A stretch of 52,608 bases of DNA from an uncultured Pelagibacteraceae bacterium (GTDB taxonomy: Bacteria > Pseudomonadota > Alphaproteobacteria > Pelagibacterales > Pelagibacteraceae), in NCBI GenBank assembly GCA_902529715.1, contig CABZXL010000004.1, positions 1 through 52,608 on the forward strand, given 5' to 3'. The notes under the pieces were generated by a model that saw nothing but the letters and a program-made list of their open reading frames with translations, had not been told where the DNA came from and did not search any database. The translations under genes were made by a program, and so were the position numbers. Shown here one piece after another: positions 33,717 to 42,213 of the stretch (positions are counted from its first letter, which is position 1; each line of letters starts with the position of its first letter).

Positions 33717-34655
33717 ATGAGCCATCAATACTATAAGCCCGCAAAATCTAGGTTACACAGAAGTGAATTAGCTGTTCCTGGATCATCGCCTAAAATGTTT
33801 GAAAAAGCATTAAATTCAAATGCCGATTATATTTTTTTAGATCTTGAAGATGCTGTTTCTCCAAATGATAAAATTCAAGCAAGAGCTAATATTATAAAAG
33901 CGCTTAATGAAATTAATTGGAGAGAAAGAGGAAAAACAATTTCAGTAAGAATAAATAGTTTAGATACCCATTATATGTATAGCGATTTAGTTGAAATAGT
34001 GGAACAGGCAGGAGATAAGGTTGATACCATACTTGTTCCAAAAGCAGGAACAGCAAGCGACGTATATATGGTTGACTGTTTGTTAACGCAAATTGAAACT
34101 AATAAAAAAATTAAACATAAAATTGGTATAGAGTGCTTAATTGAAACAGCATTAGGAATGTCTAATATAAAAGAAATTGCAAAATCTAGTGAAAGATTAG
34201 AAGCCCTTCATTTTGGAGTTGCTGACTATGCGGCAAGCTTAAGAGCAAGGACTGTAGTTATAGGAGGCTTAAATCCTGATTATCCTGGAGATCAATGGCA
34301 TCATGGATTGTCACAATTGGTTATGACATGTAGAGCGTACGGACTTAGAGCAATTGATGGACCATTTGGAGATTTTAATGATCCTGATGCTTATATTGCT
34401 TCAGCTAAAAGAGCAGCTGCAATAGGTATTGAAGGTAAGTGGGCAATACATCCTTCTCAGATTGATTTAGCTAATAAAGTTTTTTCTCCTCCTGAAACTG
34501 AAGTTACAAAAGCAAAAAGAATTCTTGAAGAATTAGAAAAAGCTGCAAAAGAAGGTAAAGGTGCAGCACAACTAGACGGGAGAATGATCGATGCTGCATC
34601 AGCACGTATGGCTGAAAATATTGTAAATATAAATAAACTTATTCAAGGAAAGTAA
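33717..34655 (+). CDS. mcl: Malyl-CoA lyase (HpcH/HpaI-CitE family)
   Basis: 312-residue CitE-like lyase that splits malyl-CoA to glyoxylate and acetyl-CoA. SRLHRSELAVPGSSPKMFEK, YIFLDLEDAVSPNDK, ISVRINSLDTHYMYSDLVE, GIECLIETALGM and FGVADYAASLRAR closely follow the methylotroph Mcl pattern, as does the C-terminal GKWAIHPSQIDLAN. The loop after VVIGGLNPDY (GDQWHHGLSQLV) looks shorter than I remember for the Methylobacterium enzyme. It is the first gene of a plus-strand operon with mtkA one base downstream, then mtkB and ppc. The 136-base gap to mgdA on the other strand should hold both promoters. Confidence 0.85.
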   Translation: MSHQYYKPAKSRLHRSELAVPGSSPKMFEKALNSNADYIFLDLEDAVSPNDKIQARANIIKALNEINWRERGKTISVRINSLDTHYMYSDLVEIVEQAGDKVDTILVPKAGTASDVYMVDCLLTQIETNKKIKHKIGIECLIETALGMSNIKEIAKSSERLEALHFGVADYAASLRARTVVIGGLNPDYPGDQWHHGLSQLVMTCRAYGLRAIDGPFGDFNDPDAYIASAKRAAAIGIEGKWAIHPSQIDLANKVFSPPETEVTKAKRILEELEKAAKEGKGAAQLDGRMIDAASARMAENIVNINKLIQGK

Positions 34656-34656
34656 T

Positions 34657-35820
34657 ATGGATATACACGAGTATCAGGCAAAAAAAATACTTTCAGGCTT
34701 TGGTGTTACAATACCTAGAGGTGGAATTGCTTACAGTCCTGAAAATGCCGAGAATAAAGCTAGAGAGCTAGGTGGATCTAAGTGGGTAGTAAAAGCGCAA
34801 GTTCATTCTGGAGCTAGAGGAAAAGCAGGCGGTATAATTATTTGTAATAGTTCTTTAGAAGTTGCTCAAGCAGCTGACAAGCTTCTTGGAAAAAAACTGG
34901 TTACAAACCAAACTGGTCCGGAAGGGAAAATAACTAATAGAGTTTACATTGAAGAAGCAACAGATATTAAAAAAGAATTATATTTGGGTTTAGTTTTTGA
35001 TCGAAGCTCAGAAAGTATAATGGTTGTTGCATCTACCGAGGGAGGAATGAGTGTTGAAGAAATTTCTAAAAAGAAACCTGAAACTATAATTAGATCTAAA
35101 ATTGAAGTAGCCGTCGGAATGCAAAAATTTCAAGCAAGAGAAATAGCATTTGGATTAAAAATTGAACCTAATTTAATAGCAAGAGCTGCAGATACAATTA
35201 TTGGATGTTACAGAGCATTTAGCGAGTTAGATGCAACTATGGTTGAAGTAAATCCATTAGTAATATCAAATCAAGATCAAATATTAGCTTTAGATTGTAA
35301 AATGAGCTTTGATAACAATGCTTTGTTTAGAAGAAACCAAGTTTCTGAATTAAGAGATAAATCACAAGAAAACCCTAACGAAGTGTATGCATCTGATCGA
35401 GGCCTCAATTATGTTAGCCTTGACGGAAATATTGGCAATATAATTAATGGCGCGGGTTTAGCCATGGCTTCAATGGATATGATTAAATTAGCAGGAGGAG
35501 AACCAGCAAATTTCTTAGATGTTGGTGGAGGTGCTACGCCTGAAAAAATAGTCAAAGCTTTTAAATTAATTTCAATGGATGAGAAAGTTAAAGTTATACT
35601 TGTTAACATTTTTGCAGGTATAAATAGATGCGATTGGGTTGCGGAAGGTATAGTTCAAGCATTAGAAAAAATAGAAATTAAAGTTCCAATTGTAATAAGA
35701 TTAGCTGGAACAAATGTTGAAAAAGGAAACAAAATTTTAAAAGAAAGTAAAATAAAATACATCGAAGCAAACACGCTAGAGGATGCTGCAAATAAGGCTG
35801 TTAAAGCACTAGGTAATTAA
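34657..35820 (+). CDS. mtkA: Malate-CoA ligase (malate thiokinase) beta subunit
   Basis: 387-residue ATP-grasp subunit related to succinyl-CoA synthetase SucC. The sequence follows malate thiokinase MtkA rather than SucC in several places known to me: KAQVHSGARGKAGGI, LLGKKLVTNQTGPEGK, LDCKMSFDNNALFRR, YVSLDGNIGNIINGAGLAMA, and IFAGINRCDWVAEGIV. Neighbouring mcl makes the malate assignment strong. The enzyme forms malyl-CoA from malate, CoA and ATP as a heteromer with MtkB, whose gene begins two bases downstream. Succinyl-CoA synthetase is the alternative, less likely given the operon. Confidence 0.85.
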   Translation: MDIHEYQAKKILSGFGVTIPRGGIAYSPENAENKARELGGSKWVVKAQVHSGARGKAGGIIICNSSLEVAQAADKLLGKKLVTNQTGPEGKITNRVYIEEATDIKKELYLGLVFDRSSESIMVVASTEGGMSVEEISKKKPETIIRSKIEVAVGMQKFQAREIAFGLKIEPNLIARAADTIIGCYRAFSELDATMVEVNPLVISNQDQILALDCKMSFDNNALFRRNQVSELRDKSQENPNEVYASDRGLNYVSLDGNIGNIINGAGLAMASMDMIKLAGGEPANFLDVGGGATPEKIVKAFKLISMDEKVKVILVNIFAGINRCDWVAEGIVQALEKIEIKVPIVIRLAGTNVEKGNKILKESKIKYIEANTLEDAANKAVKALGN

Positions 35821-35822
35821 AA

Positions 35823-36713
35823 ATGTCAGTATTAATAGATAAAAAAACAAAAATAATAGTACAAGGTTTTACTGGAAAAATGGGAAGTTTTCATGCAGAA
35901 GAAATGATTAAGTATGGCTCTAATATAGTAGGAGGAGTTACACCTGGAAAAGGTGGAATGAAACATCTTAATCTTCCTGTATTTAATACAGTTAAAGAAG
36001 CTGTCAATAATACAGGTGCATCAGCATCAATATTGTTTGTTCCACCAGCTTTTGCAGCAGATTCTGCAATGGAAGCGGCTGATGCTGGAATTAAAACATG
36101 TGTTGCAATAGTGGATGGAATACCTTCTCACGATATGATCAAAATTAAACGTTATATGAGAAGATATTCAAGAACTGAAAAAATGACTTTGGTAGGACCT
36201 AATTGCGCAGGAGTGATTAGTCCTGGTAAAGCAATGCTAGGTATTATGCCAGGTCATATATACAAGGAAGGAAAAATTGGAATCATTGGAAGGTCAGGAA
36301 CATTAGGTTATGAAGCAGCACAACAATTAAAAAATTTAAATATTGGTGTTTCAACGAGTGTTGGTATTGGAGGTGATCCAATTAACGGAAGCTCATTTAA
36401 AGATATTTTAGAAAAATTTGAGCAAGACGATGAAACAGAAGCAATTTTAATGATTGGTGAAATAGGAGGACCACAAGAAGTAGCTGCAGGAAAATTTGCA
36501 AAAGAGAATATGAAAAAACCAGTTATTGCTTATATAGCGGGATTGACAGCACCAAAAGGAAGAGTAATGGGACATGCTGGTGCAATAGTATCTGCTTATG
36601 GAGAAAGTGCAGTTGAGAAAGTTGAGCTATTAAAAGAATGTGGAGTTATTATTTCTAAAAACCCATCAGTTATGGGTGAAACTGTAAAGTCAGCTTTAAA
36701 TAGTAAAACTTAA
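35823..36713 (+). CDS. mtkB: Malate-CoA ligase (malate thiokinase) alpha subunit
   Basis: 296-residue SucD-like subunit with the CoA-binding Rossmann fold at the N-terminus (VQGFTGKMGSFHAEEMIKYG, GGVTPGKGG) and the phosphohistidine region GRVMGHAGAIVSAYG at about residue 250. GPNCAGVISPGKAMLGIMPG and TSVGIGGDPINGSSF are typical of the MtkB branch. It pairs with MtkA to activate malate for cleavage by Mcl. Gaps to mtkA (2 bases) and ppc (25 bases) show one transcription unit. Confidence 0.85.
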   Translation: MSVLIDKKTKIIVQGFTGKMGSFHAEEMIKYGSNIVGGVTPGKGGMKHLNLPVFNTVKEAVNNTGASASILFVPPAFAADSAMEAADAGIKTCVAIVDGIPSHDMIKIKRYMRRYSRTEKMTLVGPNCAGVISPGKAMLGIMPGHIYKEGKIGIIGRSGTLGYEAAQQLKNLNIGVSTSVGIGGDPINGSSFKDILEKFEQDDETEAILMIGEIGGPQEVAAGKFAKENMKKPVIAYIAGLTAPKGRVMGHAGAIVSAYGESAVEKVELLKECGVIISKNPSVMGETVKSALNSKT

Positions 36714-36738
36714 AATATAAACGAATAGTTTATACTAA

Positions 36739-39429
36739 ATGATAAAAAGAGATCTCTATTACGAACGTATACCGACAAAATCTTTGAGGGATGATGTTAG
36801 ATACTTGGGAAATATTTTAGGGAAAGTAATAAAAAAACAAGAGGGAGAAAATTTTTTTAATTTAGTAGAGAGAATAAGATTGCTTTCAAAAGCAAACATT
36901 AATAATAAAAATAATAAAAATAGATTTAATAAAATTACTTCAGAAATTCAAAGACTTAAACCAATTAAAATATTTAAATTAGCAAGAGCATTTACTCATT
37001 TTATGAATTTTATTAATCTTGCTGAATCAATAGATGCCTCTAGAAAACTGGATGAATTTGAAAATTCAGGGTTGAAAGATAAACATAAGAATATTTTTAT
37101 TGAGGAAATTTTTGAAAATCTTTTTAAAAATAAAAAAATTAAACCTCAAAAAATTTATAATATTGCAAAAAATCTTGATATTGGAATAGTTCTTACTGCT
37201 CATCCAACTGAAGTTAAAAGAAGAACTTTAATACAAAAATACAATAAAATAACTGAGATAATGGATCAAAGAAATCTTTTGAAGGACAAACCATCACGGT
37301 TAAAAATCTTAGATAAAAAACTTTATGATGAGTTTACTATTATTTGGAATACTGACGATTTAAAAAGATTCAAACCGACTCCTGCTGAAGAAGCAAGGTG
37401 GGGATTAGCAGTAATCGAAGACAGCCTTTGGGAAACAATTCCAAAAGTTTATAGAAGATTAAATGCTATTTTTGTAAAACACATGGGCAAAGGTTTGCCT
37501 AAAAATTTTAATCCAATTCAATTTGGATCTTGGATGGGAGGAGATAGAGATGGCAATCCCAATGTAACAGCAACTATCACTAAGGAAGTAATACTTTTAT
37601 CAAGATGGGAAGCTGCAAAACTATACGAGAAGGAGTTAACAAAATTAATTAGAGGACTTTCAATGGAAAAATGTTCAAAAAAAATTATAAAAACCACTGG
37701 AAAAACTTTTGAACCCTATAGAGTTTATTTAAGACCATTAAGAGATGAAATGAGAAAAACACATAGATTAATAGAAAGACATTTGGTTGCAAAAAAACCA
37801 TTGAACCAAAAAAAACTTTTATCTTCTAAAGAGGAAATTCTAAAACCTTTAAGAGTTGTGCGAGAGTCATTAGAACAAAATCAAAGTGAAAATATTGCGA
37901 GCGGTGATTTGCTAGATTTAATGAGACGAGCTAAATGTTTTGGTATAAATCTAGCAAAATTAGACATAAGACAAGAGTCTTCAAGACATTCACAGCTGTT
38001 AGCAGAATATATAAAGAAAAAAAATAAATCTAATTATTTAAATTGGGATGAAAATAAAAAAATTAAATATTTGATAAGTGAAATGAAGAAAAATAGAAAA
38101 AACTTTAAAAATTTTAATTTTAAAAATAAAGAAAATTATGAAGTTTGGTCAACTTTTAAAGTTTTAGCTGATGAGCCATCAGAATGTTTAGGTGCTTACG
38201 TAATTTCAATGACTTCAGCAGCTTCAGATGTATTAGAAGTCTATCTAATGCAAATGCAGGCAAATATTAAAAGTAAATTAAGAGTAGTTCCTCTTTTTGA
38301 AACTTTGCAAGATTTAAAAAATGCAAAATCCATTATGGAAAAACTTTTTTCATTAAGTTGGTATAGAAAATTAATCAAAAACAAACAAGAAATTATGATT
38401 GGTTATTCTGATTCTAGTAAAGATGCTGGAAAACTATCTGCTAGCTGGCATCAATACAAACTTCAAGAAGAAGTTCTAATTATCGCAAAAAAATATAAAA
38501 TTGACCTTACTTTTTTTCATGGTAGAGGTGGCTCAGCTGGAAGGGGTGGCGGACCAATTCAAGCAACGATGAGATCACAACCTCCAAATTCTGTATATGG
38601 TCGTATTAGAATTACTGACCAAGGAGAAATGATTCAACAAAAATATGGTTATGAACCTTTAGCGAAATATAATTTATGTAGTTACATAGGATCTGTAATG
38701 CAGGCCACTCTAAATCCACCTCCACATCCCAAAGAAAGTTGGAGAAAATTAATAGAAAAAATGACAAAAATTTCTACTTCAGCTTATAGAAAAAACATAA
38801 ATGAGAACTCAGATTTTATAAGATATTTTAAAACTGTTACACCTCACTTAGCTCTTGGAAAATTATCGATAGGATCACGACCTTCTAAAAGAAAAAATAT
38901 AGATAATATCCAAAGCTTGAGAGCAATACCTTGGGTATTTGCATGGACTCAAATAAGATTAATGCTGCCTGCTTGGTTGGGAACTGGTGATGCTTTAAAA
39001 TATTCTTCAGTTAAAAATTACAAAACTATTCTTACAGATATGGAAAAAAATTGGCCATTTTTTAATTCTACAATGGATATTTTAGATATGGTTATTTCAA
39101 AAGTTGACCCAGAGATATCAGAGGTTTATGAAAATAGTCTTGCAGACAAAAAATTAAGAGATGTGGGTGATAAACTTAGATCTGAGTTCACTATAATTAA
39201 AAAATTAAATAGATACATAACGCCGAAAGAAATAATTAATCAAAGAAAAAAATTTAGAACAACAGTCCTAGTTAGAAACATTTATTCTGAGGTTTTAAAC
39301 ATATTACAAGCTGTAGTTATGAATAAAATATCAAAGAAAAAATTCAAATCTAATGATAAAAAATATCTTAATGATGCAATGATGACATCAATAGCAGGCA
39401 TTTCTGCAGCCATGAAAAATACTGGTTAA
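36739..39429 (+). CDS. ppc: Phosphoenolpyruvate carboxylase
   Basis: 896-residue PEP carboxylase making oxaloacetate from PEP and bicarbonate. The catalytic His is in LTAHPTEVKRRT (about residue 153). GSWMGGDRDGNPNVT, MIGYSDSSKDAGKLSASW and FFHGRGGSAGRGGGP are the substrate loops. The C-terminus ends in AAMKNTG, the expected conserved end needed for activity. In serine-cycle methylotrophs ppc clusters with mtkAB and mcl exactly as here; an anaplerotic role is the alternative. Its stop overlaps the convergent MarR-type gene by four bases, leaving no room for a terminator between them. Confidence 0.93.
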   Translation: MIKRDLYYERIPTKSLRDDVRYLGNILGKVIKKQEGENFFNLVERIRLLSKANINNKNNKNRFNKITSEIQRLKPIKIFKLARAFTHFMNFINLAESIDASRKLDEFENSGLKDKHKNIFIEEIFENLFKNKKIKPQKIYNIAKNLDIGIVLTAHPTEVKRRTLIQKYNKITEIMDQRNLLKDKPSRLKILDKKLYDEFTIIWNTDDLKRFKPTPAEEARWGLAVIEDSLWETIPKVYRRLNAIFVKHMGKGLPKNFNPIQFGSWMGGDRDGNPNVTATITKEVILLSRWEAAKLYEKELTKLIRGLSMEKCSKKIIKTTGKTFEPYRVYLRPLRDEMRKTHRLIERHLVAKKPLNQKKLLSSKEEILKPLRVVRESLEQNQSENIASGDLLDLMRRAKCFGINLAKLDIRQESSRHSQLLAEYIKKKNKSNYLNWDENKKIKYLISEMKKNRKNFKNFNFKNKENYEVWSTFKVLADEPSECLGAYVISMTSAASDVLEVYLMQMQANIKSKLRVVPLFETLQDLKNAKSIMEKLFSLSWYRKLIKNKQEIMIGYSDSSKDAGKLSASWHQYKLQEEVLIIAKKYKIDLTFFHGRGGSAGRGGGPIQATMRSQPPNSVYGRIRITDQGEMIQQKYGYEPLAKYNLCSYIGSVMQATLNPPPHPKESWRKLIEKMTKISTSAYRKNINENSDFIRYFKTVTPHLALGKLSIGSRPSKRKNIDNIQSLRAIPWVFAWTQIRLMLPAWLGTGDALKYSSVKNYKTILTDMEKNWPFFNSTMDILDMVISKVDPEISEVYENSLADKKLRDVGDKLRSEFTIIKKLNRYITPKEIINQRKKFRTTVLVRNIYSEVLNILQAVVMNKISKKKFKSNDKKYLNDAMMTSIAGISAAMKNTG

Positions 39430-39773
39430 AGGGATATTTCTCTTAGCTTTTTAAGGTAATTTTCGAATTCTTCTACAAAACTTTCAGTCGGTTTTATATT
39501 TTTTTTTCTTTGATCATGTTCAGTTTTTTCTAAATAAAAAAAACCTTTTTCACATGCTTCATTTATTATCAATGCAGATTTTGGTCTAGAAGTTTTGAAC
39601 AGTTTTGTTTTTAATTCTTCAACTGTTATAGGTATTTTTTGTTTGTGGCTTGCCATAATTAAAAGCATCATATGATAGTGAGAAGGAGATTTTCTAAAAA
39701 AATAATTACTTGAACGATGTGAATGCCTCATCTGCTCTTCCCAAAACTCTAATAAATTTTTTGTACTTTTCAT
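39426..39773 (-). CDS. MarR-type winged-helix regulator, coupled to tdm
   Basis: 115-residue small DNA-binding protein. The centre reads as a MarR/PadR-like winged helix: ITVEELKTKLFKTSRPKSAL as helix-turn-helix with recognition helix, then KGFFYLEKTEHDQRKKNIKPT as the wing with its DxRxK-like turn. A helical C-terminus may dimerise. Its ATG overlaps the tdm stop by one base (TAATG), so it is made together with TMAO demethylase. It is a likely local regulator of tdm and tmoX through their shared divergent promoter region; effector unknown. Confidence 0.7.
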   Translation of the reverse strand: MKSTKNLLEFWEEQMRHSHRSSNYFFRKSPSHYHMMLLIMASHKQKIPITVEELKTKLFKTSRPKSALIINEACEKGFFYLEKTEHDQRKKNIKPTESFVEEFENYLKKLREISL

Positions 39774-42112
39774 TAAGATCTCACCCTTGATTTAGTAGGA
39801 TCGTAATGTGGAAAAGGTACTATTTTCGCAGGTATTCTTTTTTGATGACCATCTATTTTTCCAACCTCGACTTCAGTTTCTAATTCTGAATGACCAATAT
39901 CTATTCTACATAGTGCAATATTTTTATTTAAAGTCGGAGAGATACATCCGCTAGTTATTACCCCAACCTGAGATCTACCAATGTGAACACAATCTCCATG
40001 ATTTGCTTTTTCTTTTCCGGTAAGTTCTAGACCTACTAGTTTTTTTTGAGGATTTTCTTTTCTTTTTATTAAATTTTCTTTTCCTATAAAATCATCTGTT
40101 TTAGTTTTTAATGGAACTGTAAAACCAACACCTGCTTCAAAAGGATCAACTTGCCCATCAAACTCATTTCCAAATAATATTAATCCTGCTTCAATTCTTA
40201 ATAAATCTAAAGCACCAAATCCAGCGGGTATAATTCCTTCATCTTTTCCGGCTTCCATAACTTTGTCCCATACTTTAGGAGCATCAGATGGATGACACCA
40301 AATCTCATAACCTAGCTCACCGGTATAACCTGTTCTTGAAACAATTAGAGGAATGCCATTCAGATCTTCAATTCTACAGATGGTAAATCTAAACCATTGT
40401 AATTCAGAAATAGTTGGTTGAGTTGGTGGTGTAAAAATAAACTTTTCAAGAATTTTTCTACTATTTGGTCCTTGTAAGGATAGATTATTTATTTGGTCTG
40501 TTGAGTTTTTTATTAAAACTTTAAAATTTTTCTTTTTTGCCTGCTCTTTTAGCCATTCTCCAGCATATTCATCTCCACATACCCATCTATAACCATGATC
40601 GCTCAACTTTAACAAAGTTCCATCATCAAACATGAACCCATTTTCGTAGCACATCGAAGAATAAACCACTTGACCAACTGAAAGTTTTTTTACATTTCTT
40701 GTTAAAGTATAATTCATTAACTCTTCAGCATCAGGTCCTAATATTTCAAACTTTCTTAGAGAGGATAAATCAATTAAAACAGATTTTTCTCGACAAGCTG
40801 TGTATTCATTAATCACACCATGCTTTGTATAATCATTTGGTAACCAAAAACCTCTAGCGTCAACAAAGTTTCTTGTAAGTTTAGAAGTTTTTTCGTAGAA
40901 GCCAGTATTCCTGGTCAATTTTGTTTCTGAGTCTGTTTTCATTCTAAATGCAAAAGATTTTGTAAACTCCTTTTTTTTATCATAAGTTCTAACAAAAATA
41001 TCAGTTGGATTCCATGAATTACAAGCATCAATATCACTCGGACATGCTGTTGTTCCACAGGTTAAATCTTTTAGTGCTCTAAATGTTACATAGTCGCCAG
41101 GTCTAGCAAAAGATTCATCTGATAATACTGAATTCAAGCCTCCTGCCGATGTATTAAAAAAAAGATTTATTGCGTGCCAGCCTCTTTTTTTTTGAACTCC
41201 AAACTTTTCCATAGAGGCATTTAAATTATCAGAGCAATTTGGATGTCCAAAATATCCAGCATCTTCATAATATTTAGATGTACAAGCTAAATTAAAGGTA
41301 TCGTGTTTTCCTACTGTATCTCTAATTACCTCAACCAAAGGTTCATGGTCAGTATCATAAAATTTTGAAAATAATCCTGGTCCAGGAAAAGTACTTGCCA
41401 TAAAAGTTCTTGTTGTTTGCCAATCTAAACCTTTTTCAATTCTTTTATCTAACTTTGCTGTATCGAACGCTACAAAGTCCGAACATTGCCTTCCAGTAGG
41501 TGAAATAACTTGAATATAATCTCCTTCTTTTACTTGAAAAGAAATTGCTGTTGCTCTATCGATATTTGTCTCACTTAGTGGATCAAACATTGGATCAGGA
41601 ATTACATGATGTTCTTTATCTTTAGTAATTTTAGCTCTTTTAACAAAAATAGTTAAATCAGTTGGGGGATTTTGTTCGTGTACTAACATTTCAGCACCTG
41701 GTGCTGCGAAAATACAATAACATTTATCTTTTGATTTTATTTTTACTTTTTCACCCCAGTTTGTATCTTTATCAAAAATAATTGAAGCTTTAGACTTTGA
41801 AATATCTAAATTTCTTTTTTTTAATTGGTGAAACGCTATAAGAGAACTCTCATCTTTTTTTGAAAGTATTTTTTTAATTTCAGAAGCATTATTATTTTCT
41901 TTCAAATTTAAAATAGCTGGCTCTGATTTTCCTTCTTTGTTAAAAACTGAAATCTCACATATCTGATTGCCTTCATTGTTTATAATTTCTATTTCGTCAT
42001 CAGGAAGAATTTGAATACCTGTAATACCACCACCATTTACTATAAATCTTTCAACTCCAGGTGGTAATACATTTAACCCAGGTTCTTTAATATTTGCGCT
42101 AGTATTTAACAT
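39773..42112 (-). CDS. tdm: Trimethylamine-N-oxide demethylase
   Basis: 779-residue two-part enzyme matching TMAO demethylase, which splits TMAO to dimethylamine and formaldehyde (or a C1 unit on tetrahydrofolate). An N-terminal region is followed by a DUF1989 domain (about residues 190-370) whose Cys/His-rich stretches (GHPNCSDNLN; CGTTACPSDIDACNSW) fit the zinc site. A GcvT-type folate-binding domain then runs from about 400 to the end (LIDLSSLRKFEILGPDAEEL; SRTGYTGELGYEIW; ALDLLRIEAGLILFGNE). It is divergent from tmoX, the TMAO-binding protein gene, and coupled to a MarR-type gene. DmdA and glycine-cleavage T protein lack the DUF1989 part, so they are excluded. Confidence 0.85.
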   Translation of the reverse strand: MLNTSANIKEPGLNVLPPGVERFIVNGGGITGIQILPDDEIEIINNEGNQICEISVFNKEGKSEPAILNLKENNNASEIKKILSKKDESSLIAFHQLKKRNLDISKSKASIIFDKDTNWGEKVKIKSKDKCYCIFAAPGAEMLVHEQNPPTDLTIFVKRAKITKDKEHHVIPDPMFDPLSETNIDRATAISFQVKEGDYIQVISPTGRQCSDFVAFDTAKLDKRIEKGLDWQTTRTFMASTFPGPGLFSKFYDTDHEPLVEVIRDTVGKHDTFNLACTSKYYEDAGYFGHPNCSDNLNASMEKFGVQKKRGWHAINLFFNTSAGGLNSVLSDESFARPGDYVTFRALKDLTCGTTACPSDIDACNSWNPTDIFVRTYDKKKEFTKSFAFRMKTDSETKLTRNTGFYEKTSKLTRNFVDARGFWLPNDYTKHGVINEYTACREKSVLIDLSSLRKFEILGPDAEELMNYTLTRNVKKLSVGQVVYSSMCYENGFMFDDGTLLKLSDHGYRWVCGDEYAGEWLKEQAKKKNFKVLIKNSTDQINNLSLQGPNSRKILEKFIFTPPTQPTISELQWFRFTICRIEDLNGIPLIVSRTGYTGELGYEIWCHPSDAPKVWDKVMEAGKDEGIIPAGFGALDLLRIEAGLILFGNEFDGQVDPFEAGVGFTVPLKTKTDDFIGKENLIKRKENPQKKLVGLELTGKEKANHGDCVHIGRSQVGVITSGCISPTLNKNIALCRIDIGHSELETEVEVGKIDGHQKRIPAKIVPFPHYDPTKSRVRS

Positions 42113-42152
42113 TTTTAAAAGCCTACAACGAACATAATATATCTAACTCTTG

Positions 42153-42181
42153 TTGACTATACATTTAATTAAGCAGATACT
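42153..42181 (+). promoter_or_regulatory. Candidate sigma-70 promoter for tmoX
   Basis: TTGACT (42153-42158), a 17-base spacer and GATACT (42176-42181) form a good -35/-10 pair about 33 bases ahead of the tmoX ATG. A GGAAAGGGGA ribosome site follows. It lies in the 101-base gap shared with tdm, so a regulator bound here could control both directions. Confidence 0.5.
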
Positions 42182-42213
42182 AACTCTACTTAATATTAAG
42201 GAAAGGGGAAAAA

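Noticed and set aside
39773..42112. DMSP demethylase (DmdA) or glycine-cleavage T protein
   Set aside because: A GcvT domain is present, but the protein is about twice as long and carries a DUF1989 zinc-type domain; context is TMAO, not DMSP or glycine cleavage.
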